NCBI RefSeq assembly: GCF_015354055.1
Contig: NZ_JACHTM010000004.1
Location: 124,001-188,000 of the forward strand
From: Thermaurantiacus tibetensis
Lineage (GTDB): Bacteria; Pseudomonadota; Alphaproteobacteria; Sphingomonadales; Sphingomonadaceae
Reading direction: 5' to 3'
DNA: 64,000 nt
This document shows, piece after piece, positions 16,373-25,245 of the stretch. Numbering within the stretch: the first letter of the stretch is position 1; each line of letters opens with the position of its first letter. Under the pieces are notes generated by a model. The model was not told the DNA's origin and did no database searches. It worked only from the letters and a program-made list of their open reading frames with translations. Position numbers and translations under genes: made by a program.

Positions 16373-17542
16373 TCAGGCCGCAGCCGCCATGGCGTCGGCG
16401 CAAGCCGCCTGGGGCCGGGCCCGGGCGGCGGGCATCAGGATCCGCGCGACGAAGCCGCCAAATGCGCCCGGCCCGGCATCGAGCCGCGCCGCGTCGCCGT
16501 AGCGGGCGGCAAGCCGCGCGCGGACGTTCGCAAGGCCCACGCCGCAGCCGGCTGGCGCCGGCGCAGACGCGCCCTCGCCGTCGTCGGCGACGTCGAGAAC
16601 GAGGCGGCCCGAATCTGTCAGCCGCGCGGCAATCCGCACGGTGACAGGCCGCGAGCTGCGCGAGACGCCGTACTTGATGGCGTTCTCGACCAGGGGCTGG
16701 AGGATGAGCGCTGGCACGGGCAGCCCGCCGAGCGCCTCGGGAACGTCCACCTCGACGCGCAGCCGCTCGGGAAAGCGCACCTGCTCGATGGCGAGGTAGA
16801 GGCGCTGGAGGCGCACTTCCTCGGCAAGCGGAAGGTCCTCGGCGGCATCGCGCGTGAGCGAAGCGCGGAAGAAGGTGGAAAGGTTCAGGATCATCCGCTC
16901 GGCTTCCTCGGTCGCGCCGCGCATGACGAGGGTGGAAAGCGCGTTCAGCGTGTTGAACAGGAAGTGCGGGTTCACCTGGTAGCGCAGCGCGCGCAGCTCG
17001 GCCTCCTGCGCGGCGCGGGCGTAGCGCGCGGCAGCGCGCTCGGCTGCCTGCACCTTGCCGGCGTAGAGGATGGCGATCCACATGACCGCCCAGGCGGCAA
17101 TGAAGAAGTACCAGTCGAGCGCCTGGCCGATGATGACGACATGGGCGGGCTTTGCCGCCCACATCGGGTCCTTCAGCATGTGGGCAATGGGGAAGAGGTA
17201 GAAGGCCACGTAGTTGACGCACGCGTAGGCGAGCGCAAGCGGCACCGAGGCCAGGAAGGCGACCGCGAGCAGCCGCCCGGTGGGCGCATTCTCGAACCGG
17301 GTGAGGAGGCCGTAGAGCAGGAAGGTGAGGCCCATGGAGGCGAGCGTCACCACCGTGCGGCGCACCAGCATCTCGTCCTGCGCGGGCGCCTCGCCGATGA
17401 AGGCGCGGAAGGTGGCGAGCAGGAAGTAGACGAGCCAGAAGCCGGCGATCGAGGCGACGGCAAGCCGCCTCTGCCGGTCGGGAAGCGCGCGCGCGGCCGC
17501 GGACGCGGGCGCGGGACGACCGGGCTCGGCGAGGGGCTTCAT
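16373..17542 (-). CDS. LytS/YehU-type sensor histidine kinase
   Basis: A 389-residue membrane kinase. Four hydrophobic segments occupy about residues 28-170 (for example IAGFWLVYFLLATF and a WYFFIAAWAVMWIAILY helix). They are followed by a His_kinase domain with the H-box QVNPHFLFNTLNAL, and an ATPase domain with VENAIKYGV and DDGEG...GVGLANVRARL. There is no large extracytoplasmic sensor domain, so the signal is probably sensed in or near the membrane. Start at MKPLAEPG (17542). It is first in an operon with the LytTR regulator; a 21-base-pitch direct repeat lies upstream. Confidence 0.9.
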   Translation of the reverse strand: MKPLAEPGRPAPASAAARALPDRQRRLAVASIAGFWLVYFLLATFRAFIGEAPAQDEMLVRRTVVTLASMGLTFLLYGLLTRFENAPTGRLLAVAFLASVPLALAYACVNYVAFYLFPIAHMLKDPMWAAKPAHVVIIGQALDWYFFIAAWAVMWIAILYAGKVQAAERAAARYARAAQEAELRALRYQVNPHFLFNTLNALSTLVMRGATEEAERMILNLSTFFRASLTRDAAEDLPLAEEVRLQRLYLAIEQVRFPERLRVEVDVPEALGGLPVPALILQPLVENAIKYGVSRSSRPVTVRIAARLTDSGRLVLDVADDGEGASAPAPAGCGVGLANVRARLAARYGDAARLDAGPGAFGGFVARILMPAARARPQAACADAMAAAA

Positions 17543-17584
17543 CCGCCAGCGTGTAGCAGAAGCGTCACCGGCGGAGCGAGGCGC

Positions 17585-17614
17585 TTCGTCGAGGGGCGTC
17601 GGCCGTTCGTCGAG
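17585..17614. promoter_or_regulatory. Direct-repeat pair TTCGTCGAG, candidate LytTR-type site
   Basis: TTCGTCGAG at 17585-17593 and 17606-17614: two exact 9-base repeats separated by exactly 12 bases, the architecture known for LytTR regulators. They lie in the 141-base divergent region between the histidine kinase (17542) and the CoA-transferase (17684), so either gene could be the target. Confidence 0.5.
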
Positions 17615-17683
17615 CCCGGCAGCCCGCAGCGGCAGCGGCCCTCCGCCCTTTTCCCGCGCGCAACGAGCCTCTAGGCACGGGCC

Positions 17684-18859
17684 ATGGCCACCCCCGGCAC
17701 GCGCCCGCTCGAGGGCATCCTCGTCGTCGATCTCACCCGCGTGCTCGCCGGGCCCTATGCCACCATGCTGCTCGCCGACCTCGGCGCGCGCGTCATCAAG
17801 GTGGAGGCGCCCGGCACGGGGGACGACGCCCGCGCCTTTCCGCCCTTCGTGGACGGCGAGAGCGCCTATTTCGCCAGCATCAACCGCGGCAAGGAATCGA
17901 TCGCGCTCGATCTGAAGGCCGCGGCCGACCGGGCCGTCTTCGAGGCGCTGCTCGCACGCGCCGACGTGCTCGCCGAGAACTTCCGCCCCGGGGCGCTCGC
18001 CCGCCTCGGCTACGGCTTCGACGCGCTCCACGCCCGCTTCCCTAGACTCATCGTCGCCTCGACAAGCGGCTTCGGCCAGACCGGCCCCGAGGCCGCGCGC
18101 CCGGCCTATGACGTCATCGTCCAGGCGATGGGCGGGATCATGAGCGTGACCGGCCACCCCGGCCAGCCGCCCGTGCGCGTGGGCACCTCGCTCGGCGACA
18201 TCACGGCCGGCCTCTTCACGGTGGTGGGCATCGAGGCGGCGCTCCTCCTGCGCGAGCGGACCGGCCGCGGCACGCACGTCGATGTCGCCATGTTCGACTG
18301 CCAGCTCGCCATCCTCGAGAATGCGATCGCCCGGCTGCAGGTGACCGGCGCGGATCCGGCCCCTCTCGGCAGCCGGCACCCCTCCATCACCCCGTTCCAG
18401 GCGTTCATGACCGCCGATGCCCCGATCGTGGTCGCTGCCGGCAACGACGCGCTCTTTCGCGCCATGGCGGAGGCGCTCGGCGTGGCCGAGCTTGCCGATG
18501 ACCCGCGCTTCGCGACCAACGCCGCGCGCACCGCCAACCAGGCCGCGCTCGAGGCGCTGCTCGAAGCCCGCTTCAAGACCGCGCCCGCCGTGCACTGGCT
18601 CGACCTCCTCGGACGCGCAGGCGTGCCCGCGGGGCCCGTCAACCGCATCTCGGAGGCGCTTGCCATGGAGCAGGTGGCGGCGCGCACCATGCTGGTCGAG
18701 ACCGCGCTCGCCAGCGGCCGGCCGCTCAAGGTGGCTGGCAACCCGGTCAAGCTCGCGGGCGTGCCCGACCCTGCGACGCGGCCGCCGGCGCCCGCGCTCG
18801 ATGCCGACCGGGCGCGCCTTCTTGCCGAACTCGGGCTCGCGGCCTCTCCCTCGCGCTGA
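17684..18859 (+). CDS. CaiB/BaiF-type (family III) CoA-transferase
   Basis: A 391-residue family III CoA-transferase: N-terminal VVDLTRVLAGPYATMLLADLGA, then the catalytic-Asp region GTSLGDITAG (Asp near residue 170), and the long C-terminal closure typical of the fold. It would move CoA between acyl groups, activating a carboxylic acid for degradation. A CTAGGC hexamer lies 8 bases before the ATG and no Shine-Dalgarno is evident, hinting at leaderless expression. The stop overlaps the next start by one base (TGATG). Confidence 0.92.
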   Translation: MATPGTRPLEGILVVDLTRVLAGPYATMLLADLGARVIKVEAPGTGDDARAFPPFVDGESAYFASINRGKESIALDLKAAADRAVFEALLARADVLAENFRPGALARLGYGFDALHARFPRLIVASTSGFGQTGPEAARPAYDVIVQAMGGIMSVTGHPGQPPVRVGTSLGDITAGLFTVVGIEAALLLRERTGRGTHVDVAMFDCQLAILENAIARLQVTGADPAPLGSRHPSITPFQAFMTADAPIVVAAGNDALFRAMAEALGVAELADDPRFATNAARTANQAALEALLEARFKTAPAVHWLDLLGRAGVPAGPVNRISEALAMEQVAARTMLVETALASGRPLKVAGNPVKLAGVPDPATRPPAPALDADRARLLAELGLAASPSR

Positions 18860-19629
18860 TGCGCCTCGCCGCCGACATTGCCATCGCCAACCGGCTCGCC
18901 GATGCGGCGGGCGAGGTGCTGCGCCGGCACTTCCGGCAGGGGGTGGGAGTCGACGCCAAGGCCGATCTCTCGCCGGTGACGGTTGCCGACCGCGAGGCCG
19001 AGGCCGCCATGCGGGCAATCCTTGCGGCCGACCGGCCGAAGGACGGGATCGTCGGCGAGGAGTTCGGCGTCGTCCGGCCGAACGCGCGGCGCCTCTGGGT
19101 GCTCGACCCGATCGACGGCACCCGCGCCTTCATCGCCGGCCGCGCCACCTTCGGCACGCTGATCGCCCTCGTCGAGCTGGGGCTTCCCGTCATCGGCATC
19201 ATCGATCAGCCGATCGCCGGCGAGCGCTGGGTGGGCCAGCTGGGCGACTGGCCGGGCACCCGGCTCAACGGCACCCCCGTCCGCGTGCGGCCCTGCCCGT
19301 CGCTGGCGGAGGCCCACCTCGCCACCACCCACCCCATGGCCTTCAGCGCTGCCGGCCATGCCGCCTTCCACCGCGTGGCCCGCGCCGCGCGGGATGTCCT
19401 TCTGGGCGGGGACTGCCACAACTATGCGCTGCTGGCCTCGGGCCACCTCGACCTCGTGATCGAGGAGGGCCTGAAGCTCCACGACTGGGCCGCGCTCGTC
19501 CCCGTGGTGCTGGGAGCGGGCGGGGTGATGACCGACTGGAAGGGCGAGCCGCTGAGGGTCGGCAGCAGCGGCGCGGTGATCGCCGCTGGCGACCGCCGGG
19601 TCCACGCCGAGGTGCTCGAGCGGCTCTAG
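18859..19629 (+). CDS. Inositol monophosphatase-family phosphatase (HisN-like)
   Basis: A 256-residue metal-dependent phosphatase: metal-site GEEFG, the signature DPIDGTRAFIAG (about 89-100), and the second signature in LKLHDWAALVPVVLGAGG. The overall shape is that of histidinol-phosphate phosphatase/HisN-type members, but its coupling to a CoA-transferase rather than his genes leaves the substrate open. It is translated by TGATG coupling from the upstream gene. Confidence 0.82.
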   Translation: MRLAADIAIANRLADAAGEVLRRHFRQGVGVDAKADLSPVTVADREAEAAMRAILAADRPKDGIVGEEFGVVRPNARRLWVLDPIDGTRAFIAGRATFGTLIALVELGLPVIGIIDQPIAGERWVGQLGDWPGTRLNGTPVRVRPCPSLAEAHLATTHPMAFSAAGHAAFHRVARAARDVLLGGDCHNYALLASGHLDLVIEEGLKLHDWAALVPVVLGAGGVMTDWKGEPLRVGSSGAVIAAGDRRVHAEVLERL

Positions 19630-19699
19630 CCCTATCCAAGCTGGTGGCTGGCCCGAGCGCGCCGGGCCATGCAGGGGCGGGCCACGAAGGAGGCTCGCC

Positions 19700-20704
19700 A
19701 TGAAGACCCGCCAGTGGCTGCTTGCCGACCACCCCCGCGGCCGGCCGTTGAAGGATTCCGACTTCACCCTCGTCGAGACCGAGATTGCGGACGAACCCGG
19801 CCCCGGCCAGGCGCTCGCCAAGGTGCTGTGGCTCGGCTTCGACCCGGCACAGAAGGGCTGGGCCGAGAACGTGGCCGACTATGTGGCGCCCATGAAGATC
19901 GGCGACGTGATGCGCGGCTCGGGGATTGTCCGCATCGTGAAGTCGAACACCCCGCGCCTGAAGGAGGGCCAGCTCTACGCCGGGCTGACCGGCTGGACCG
20001 AGTGGCTCATCACCGACGGCGCCGGCTTCGAGCCGGTCCACCCCGATCTGCCGCCGACTGCCATGCTCTCGGTGCTGGGCACCACCGGGCTCACCGCTTG
20101 GTGCGGGCTCTTCAAGCTGGGCCAGCCGAAGCCGGGGGACACGGTGGTGGTCTCGGGCGCGGCGGGTGCCACGGGGTCCACGGTCGGCCAGCTGGCGAAG
20201 GTGGCCGGCGCACGGGCCGTGGGCATCGCCGGCGGCGAGGAGAAGTGCCGGTGGCTCGTCGAGGAGGCGGGCTATGATGCCGCCATCGACTACAAGCGCG
20301 AGAATGTCCGCGGCCGGCTGAAGGAGCTGTGCCCGCGGGGCATCGACGTCGTCTTCGACAATGTCGGGGGATCCATCCTCAACGACATGCTGGGCGAGAT
20401 CGCGACCGGTGCGCGGGTCGTCATCTGCGGGGGAATCTCGCGCTACGAGACCGGCACCATGCCGGCGGGCCCTGAGAACTACTTCAACCTGGTGTTCCGC
20501 CGGGCGAGCATGCACGGGTTCATCGTGCTCGACTGGGCGGCCGAGTTTCCGGCCATCCGCAAGCGCCTGGCGGCCCTGGTCAATGAGGGGAAGCTCGCCT
20601 TCCGGATCGACGAGCAGCACGGCTTCGAGAACACCCCGCGCACGCTCATGCGGCTGTTCACGGGCGAGAACCGGGGCAAGCAGGTGCTGAAGGTGGCGGA
20701 CTAG
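19700..20704 (+). CDS. MDR-family NADP-dependent oxidoreductase
   Basis: A 334-residue zinc-independent medium-chain reductase of the leukotriene B4 dehydrogenase/CurA type. The N-terminal catalytic domain begins with NHPRG-like LADHPRGRP, and the cofactor domain shows GAAGATGSTVGQLAK (about 152-166) and FDNVGG. Such enzymes reduce the double bond of enones. It is a paralogue of the gene at 23497. GGAGG precedes the start. Confidence 0.87.
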   Translation: MKTRQWLLADHPRGRPLKDSDFTLVETEIADEPGPGQALAKVLWLGFDPAQKGWAENVADYVAPMKIGDVMRGSGIVRIVKSNTPRLKEGQLYAGLTGWTEWLITDGAGFEPVHPDLPPTAMLSVLGTTGLTAWCGLFKLGQPKPGDTVVVSGAAGATGSTVGQLAKVAGARAVGIAGGEEKCRWLVEEAGYDAAIDYKRENVRGRLKELCPRGIDVVFDNVGGSILNDMLGEIATGARVVICGGISRYETGTMPAGPENYFNLVFRRASMHGFIVLDWAAEFPAIRKRLAALVNEGKLAFRIDEQHGFENTPRTLMRLFTGENRGKQVLKVAD

Positions 20705-20916
20705 GCCCCCCTCGGGATCCGCACCCCGGCCCGCCCCCGGCGCCGCAGGCTGCGCGCCGTCCCGTCACCCGGGCTGCCCCTCGAGCTCCCGCGAGGTGCG
20801 CCCTCGGCCAGCGGGATGGCGCTGGCGGGGACCGGACCTCTGCCTCCCCGCCCCGGCTCCTGCCGCCCGCGGGCCGGCCCCCCCGCACGCCCCGGCCGCC
20901 ACCCTCCGCGCCGGCG
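20705..20916. other. GC-rich spacer, no feature seen
   Basis: 212 bases between convergent genes. Composition is C/G-rich with short complementary runs but no stem followed by a T-run, and no coding signal on either strand that I would support. Confidence 0.4.
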
Positions 20917-21687
20917 TCAGGCTGCCGAGCCAAGATAGCCGAGCTGGCTTGCCTTGAAGATGGTCTGCGAGCGGTTCACCGCGTCGAGCTTCTCGCCCGC
21001 GTTCTGGATGTGGAAGCGGACGGTGGCGTGGCTGCGGCCGAGGATCAGGCTGATCTCCTTGTCGGTCTTGCCGATCGAGGCCCAGCGCAGGCACTCCACC
21101 TCGCGCTTGGTCAGCTGGCAGTCGGCCGGCAGCCACTGGCGGGTGCGGTGCGCCTTCACGCAGCCGGCGATGAACCGGTGGGAGAGGAGGGCGAGCTCGT
21201 CGGAATGCTCCTCGAACTCGGCGGACAGGTCGGTCCGCTCCGGGTCGGCGGCGTTGAACGAGACGGCGCCAATCTGGCCGAACGGCAGGTGGATCGGCAC
21301 CACGATGGCCGCCTTGCACAGCGCCCGCTTCTCGAAGTTGGAGAGATCGATCGCGTCGAGGTAGCGGTTGGGCTGGCGGGTGCGGAACCCTTCGGCGTTC
21401 ACCCAGAAGGGCTCGCTCTCGTAGCGGCAGGCACGCGGCAGCGGCGAGGAAAGGGCGAGCCGGGTGTCGGCCCACCAGCGCTCGTGGGGCGCGTTCCAGC
21501 CGAACACCTCGGCGGCAAGGATGGCGCCGTCCTCGTCGGTCAGCGGCTGCTTGGAGGCGATATTGTCGGCCGCGCCGACCCGGAGCCGCGCCCGCTCCCA
21601 GGCAATGTCGCGCAAGGCTTCCGCCGCCTTGCGAACGTCCGACAGCTGGCGGATGGTCACCGCCGCGATCTCGTCCCTCAGGGCCAT
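20917..21687 (-). CDS. LuxR-type regulator with autoinducer-binding domain (solo)
   Basis: A 256-residue regulator. Residues 20-170 form an autoinducer-binding-like domain (FGWNAPHERWW, CRYESEPFWVNAEG, IVVPIHLPFGQIGAVSF). Residues 190-250 form a LuxR helix-turn-helix (LTKREVECLRWASIGKTDKE followed by a recognition helix with ATVRFHI). No luxI-type synthase is in the window, so it is a solo that may answer exogenous lactones or a pathway metabolite. Start at the ATG at 21687 with GGGAGAG upstream; the longer start at 21711 is less likely. It is divergent from the Rieske-ferredoxin operon, a plausible target. Confidence 0.88.
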   Translation of the reverse strand: MALRDEIAAVTIRQLSDVRKAAEALRDIAWERARLRVGAADNIASKQPLTDEDGAILAAEVFGWNAPHERWWADTRLALSSPLPRACRYESEPFWVNAEGFRTRQPNRYLDAIDLSNFEKRALCKAAIVVPIHLPFGQIGAVSFNAADPERTDLSAEFEEHSDELALLSHRFIAGCVKAHRTRQWLPADCQLTKREVECLRWASIGKTDKEISLILGRSHATVRFHIQNAGEKLDAVNRSQTIFKASQLGYLGSAA

Positions 21688-21854
21688 GCGCTCTCCCTCA
21701 CCCGCGCGCACACCAAAAGGCGCATCCCCGGGGCCCTAGCGCAAAGGGGAATGGCCCCCGCGCACTCCCGCTGCCACTGGACCCTCCACCTCTCGACTTA
21801 TCGAGGTCGGCCCCGAATTCAAGGGGGGCGGCACGCAGCGGCAACAGGAGAGCG

Positions 21855-22178
21855 ATGGGGGAGGAAAGCGCAGCTTTCGCCGACGCCGGCCCGGCGGACC
21901 TTCCGCCCGGAACCTGCGCGCTGCGGCAGGTGGCCGGGCGGCCGGTGCTCGTCGCCCGGGCAGGCGACGGGCGGCTGTTCGCGCTCGAGGGCAGGTGCAG
22001 CCACGCGCTCCTGTCGCTCGAGGGAGCGCGGCTGCGCGGCAGCGCGGTGATGTGCCCGCACCATGGCGCCCGCTTCGACCTCGCGACCGGCCGCGCGCTT
22101 GGCCCGCCGGCCTCGGCGCCGATCACCACTTTCGCCATTCGCGAGGAGGCCGGCCGCTTCGAGGTGCGGCTGCCGTGA
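21855..22178 (+). CDS. Rieske-type [2Fe-2S] ferredoxin
   Basis: A 107-residue small Rieske protein with ligands in CSH (about 51-53) and CPHH (about 70-73). It is the type that carries electrons to Rieske oxygenases or P450s, such as those elsewhere in the window. GGAGAG lies before the ATG. Its stop overlaps the following SDR start by 4 bases (GTGA). Confidence 0.88.
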   Translation: MGEESAAFADAGPADLPPGTCALRQVAGRPVLVARAGDGRLFALEGRCSHALLSLEGARLRGSAVMCPHHGARFDLATGRALGPPASAPITTFAIREEAGRFEVRLP

Positions 22179-22918
22179 CCGGAGGGCCGCGCCTCGACGG
22201 CCAGGTGGCGCTCGTCACCGGCGCGGCCTCGGGCATCGGCGCGGCCACCGCCGCGCTCCTTGCCGAACGGGGCGCCTCGGTGTTCGCAACCGACCTGCGT
22301 GCCAACGAAACGGTCTTCGGCCATGACGTGACCGACCCGGCGCAGTGGGAAGCAGCCCTTGCCGCCTGCGTCGCGCGGTTCGGCCGGCTCGACATCCTCG
22401 TCTCCAACGCCGGCACGGCCGCAGCCGGCCGCGTGGCCGAGCTTTCCCTCGAGACGTTCCGCGCCCAGGCGCGGGTGCACGTGGAAGGCGCCTTCCTCGG
22501 CATGAAGGCAGCCGTCGCCCAGTTCCGCCGCCAGGGCTCGCCCGCGCGGGGCGCCATCGTCGTCGTTGCCAGTGTCGCGGGCCTGAAGCCGGTGATGCGC
22601 ACGGCAGCCTACGGCACGGCCAAGGCTGCGCTCGTCGCGCTCGCCGAGGCGACCCACCGTGAGCTTGCAGCCACGGGCGAGAAGGTCCGCGTCCACGCCG
22701 TCGTCCCCGGCGGCACGAAGACGCCCATGACCGAAGCGCTCTACGACGACGCCTACTGGGCCGACCCGGCGAACTTCGCCGCGCTTCCCTTGCGCGACTA
22801 TTGCCGGCCCCGGGACATCGCCGAGGCCATCGCCTTCCTCGCCGCGCCCGAGACGGCCGGCTTCCCGCCCGCCGCCCTCGTCGTCGACGGCGGCTGGATG
22901 CTGAGCAACCGCATCTGA
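22175..22918 (+). CDS. Short-chain dehydrogenase/reductase
   Basis: A 247-residue classical SDR starting at a GTG that overlaps the ferredoxin stop. It has TGAASGIG (about 15-22), an acidic residue ending strand two (FATDLR), SNAG, a Ser in VVASVAGL and YGTAK as the catalytic Tyr/Lys. The second strand and motif point to NAD(H). It is translationally coupled in the operon 21855-24507. Confidence 0.88.
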   Translation: MTGGPRLDGQVALVTGAASGIGAATAALLAERGASVFATDLRANETVFGHDVTDPAQWEAALAACVARFGRLDILVSNAGTAAAGRVAELSLETFRAQARVHVEGAFLGMKAAVAQFRRQGSPARGAIVVVASVAGLKPVMRTAAYGTAKAALVALAEATHRELAATGEKVRVHAVVPGGTKTPMTEALYDDAYWADPANFAALPLRDYCRPRDIAEAIAFLAAPETAGFPPAALVVDGGWMLSNRI

Positions 22919-22921
22919 CCC

Positions 22922-23500
22922 ATGACCGAGGCGGCAGGCATGGTGGCGATCGCGGCGCCGGCAGGCGCCGCCAGCGCCGGCGTGCTGGAGCGCCGGCTGG
23001 CCGCCGAGGGTCTTGCGGCCTGCGCCTGCCCGCTGGCCGCCGATGATGCGCCCGACCTTGCGGCCGCGCCCGGCCCCGGCCCGGTTGCAGCTCTCGTCGC
23101 CGCTGCCGACCCGGCGCCCGCCGCCGGGTTCGACGCCACCACGCCCACCGCCTTCCGCGCCCTGTGGGAAGCCGAGGTCGAGCGCCTCGTGCGTGCCGCG
23201 CGCGCCGCGCTCCGCCACTTCGGAGCGCAGGGGGCGGGCGGCAGCCTCGTTCTCGTCATGGGCGCGGACGGCCCCGGCCCGGCCTTCGCTGCGGCTGCCG
23301 GCGCGCTCGCCCACTTCTGCCGGATTGCTGCCGTCGAGGCCGGCGAGCTCAGCCCCCCGGTGCGCGTGAACCTTGTGAGACCGGCCGGCACTGGCCGCGC
23401 CACGCCCGAGGCGCTTGCCGCAGCGGCCGCCTTCCTTGCCGGCCCCCGCAGCCGGATGGTGACCGGCACCACCCTCGTCGTCGATGGAGACCGCCGATGA
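22922..23500 (+). CDS. Degenerate SDR-like protein
   Basis: A 192-residue protein whose C-terminus (VNLVRP... then AAFLAGPRSRMVTGTTLVVDGD) is clearly that of a short-chain dehydrogenase. However, there is no TGxxxGxG cofactor motif at the N-terminus and no YxxxK catalytic pair. It is Ala/Gly-rich and shorter than the family norm of about 250. It may be a catalytically dead partner of the intact SDR just upstream or an eroding duplicate. The frame is intact and overlaps the next gene by 4 bases, so it is still translated as part of the operon. Confidence 0.6.
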   Translation: MTEAAGMVAIAAPAGAASAGVLERRLAAEGLAACACPLAADDAPDLAAAPGPGPVAALVAAADPAPAAGFDATTPTAFRALWEAEVERLVRAARAALRHFGAQGAGGSLVLVMGADGPGPAFAAAAGALAHFCRIAAVEAGELSPPVRVNLVRPAGTGRATPEALAAAAAFLAGPRSRMVTGTTLVVDGDRR

Positions 23501-24507
23501 AACGCACCCGCTTCACCCTCGTGCGCCGGCCGCAGGGCCGGCCGGTCGAGGCCGACTTCGCCCTCGTCGAGGAAGAGCTCCCCGCGCTTGCCGAGGGCGA
23601 GTTCCTGGTGGCCAACCGCTACGCCTCGCTCGACCCCGCCATCCGCGGCTGGCTCGACGACGCGCCCTCCTACATGCCGCCCGTGCCGCTCGGCGAGGCG
23701 GTGCGCGCCACGACGGTCGGCGAGGTGGTCGAGAGCCGCAACCCCGCCTTTCCGGTCGGGCAGTGGGTTGTGGGGCTCCATGGCATCGAGACCCACTCGA
23801 TCGGGCGCAGCGACGGGTTCGCAAGCCCGGTCGACCCGGCGCTCGTGCCATCGCCCACCCACTTCCTCTCGGCGCTCGGCGCGGTCGGCATGACCGCCTG
23901 GTTCGGCCTCGAGCGGGTCCTCATGCCCGCGCCGGGGCAGACGCTCCTCGTCTCGGCGGCGGCCGGCGCGGTCGGAAGCCTGGTCGGCCAGCTCGGGCGC
24001 CTGAAGGGCTGCCGCACCATCGGGATCGCGGGCGGGGAGGCCAAGTGCCGGCGGCTCGTCGAGCGCTACGGCTATGACGCTGCCATCGACCACCGTGGCA
24101 GGGATGCCGAGGCCATCGCCGAAGCGATCCGCGCCGCCGCGCCCGAGGGGGTGGACCGGGTGTTCGAGAATGTCGGCGGCGCCTGCCTCGATGGCGCGCT
24201 GCTGGCGCTGCGCGACGGGGCACGCGTGGCCCTGTGCGGCCTCATCGCCGAGTACAACGCCCCGGCGCCGGTGGGTGCCCGCAACCTCTGGCAGCTGATC
24301 GTCAGGAAGGCGACAATCCGCGGCTTCCTCGTCTCGGAATGGCTTCCCGAATGGCCGGAAGGAATCGCTGCCATGGCCGCGCTGCTCAGGGAGGGGAAGC
24401 TCGTGGTGGACGAGCATGTCGACCGCGGGCTCGACCAGGCCTATGCCGCCTTCATGCGCCTCTTCGACGGCACCAACGAGGGCAAGATGATCCTCGAGAT
24501 TGCATGA
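23497..24507 (+). CDS. MDR-family NADP-dependent oxidoreductase
   Basis: A 336-residue paralogue of the enzyme at 19700, with SAAAGAVGSLVGQLGRLKG as the nucleotide-binding loop and VFENVGG. It belongs to the enone/alkenal reductase group (LTB4DH/CurA). The ATG at 23497 overlaps the previous stop in ATGA. It probably acts on an intermediate with an alpha,beta-unsaturated carbonyl. Confidence 0.87.
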   Translation: MKRTRFTLVRRPQGRPVEADFALVEEELPALAEGEFLVANRYASLDPAIRGWLDDAPSYMPPVPLGEAVRATTVGEVVESRNPAFPVGQWVVGLHGIETHSIGRSDGFASPVDPALVPSPTHFLSALGAVGMTAWFGLERVLMPAPGQTLLVSAAAGAVGSLVGQLGRLKGCRTIGIAGGEAKCRRLVERYGYDAAIDHRGRDAEAIAEAIRAAAPEGVDRVFENVGGACLDGALLALRDGARVALCGLIAEYNAPAPVGARNLWQLIVRKATIRGFLVSEWLPEWPEGIAAMAALLREGKLVVDEHVDRGLDQAYAAFMRLFDGTNEGKMILEIA

Positions 24508-24520
24508 GGGAGATGGGCTG

Positions 24521-25231
24521 ATGCGCGGGCTCAGCGGCCGAAGGGCGCTCGTCACCGGGGCGGCGTCGGGAATCGGGGCGGCAACCGCTGCCCGCTTCCG
24601 CGCCGAAGGCATGGGCGTACTGACGGTCGACCGCGCAGGGCCGTGCGATCTTGCGCTCGACGTCGCCGCTCCCGGCGCCGCCGAGGCCATGGCGGAGGCC
24701 GCAAAGGCGCGGCTCGGCGGGCTCGACGTGCTCTTCGCCAATGCGGGGATCACGGCGGCCCAGCCGCTGGAGGGCCACCCCGACTCGCTCTGGGAGGAGA
24801 TGCTGGCCATCGACCTCTCGAGCATCTTCCGCCTCTGCCGCGCCTGCGTGCCCCTGCTCGCCGAGAGCGGCCACGGCGTCATCCTCATGACCGGCTCGGT
24901 CATGTCCTCCTTCGGCGAGGCGGGCATGGCCGCCTATGCCGCGGCCAAGCACGGCGTCCTGGGGCTTGCCCGCGCGCTCGGGGTGGAGCTGGGGCCGAAG
25001 GGAATCCGCGTGGTGTGCATCCAGCCCGGCGCGATTCTCACCGGCATGACGAAGGGGCCGTTCGAGGCCCAGCCCGAGTTCGCCGCCTACTGGCGCGAGA
25101 AGGCCGCCCTGAAGCGCCTCGGCACGCCGGACGACATCGCCGGCGTCGCTGCCTTCCTCGCTTCCGACGATGCCGCCTTCGTGACTGCAACCCCGCTCGT
25201 GGTCGACGGCGGCGCCACTGCCCACCCCTGA
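24521..25231 (+). CDS. Short-chain dehydrogenase/reductase
   Basis: A 236-residue classical SDR with TGAASGIG, FANAG, the catalytic Ser in MTGSVMSS, and YAAAK. An aspartate in VLTVDRAG suggests NAD(H). Start at 24521, with GAGGGAG about 9 bases upstream; a longer start at 24500 would overlap the previous gene and lacks a site. It lies between MDR and epoxide-hydrolase-like genes. Confidence 0.88.
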   Translation: MRGLSGRRALVTGAASGIGAATAARFRAEGMGVLTVDRAGPCDLALDVAAPGAAEAMAEAAKARLGGLDVLFANAGITAAQPLEGHPDSLWEEMLAIDLSSIFRLCRACVPLLAESGHGVILMTGSVMSSFGEAGMAAYAAAKHGVLGLARALGVELGPKGIRVVCIQPGAILTGMTKGPFEAQPEFAAYWREKAALKRLGTPDDIAGVAAFLASDDAAFVTATPLVVDGGATAHP

Positions 25232-25245
25232 CCCGGAGACTGCCC

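Noticed and set aside
21798-21811. CTCGA-CTTA-TCGAG dyad as a defined LuxR box
   Set aside because: Only 5-base arms and no similarity to known lux boxes beyond symmetry; mentioned only as a possible site.
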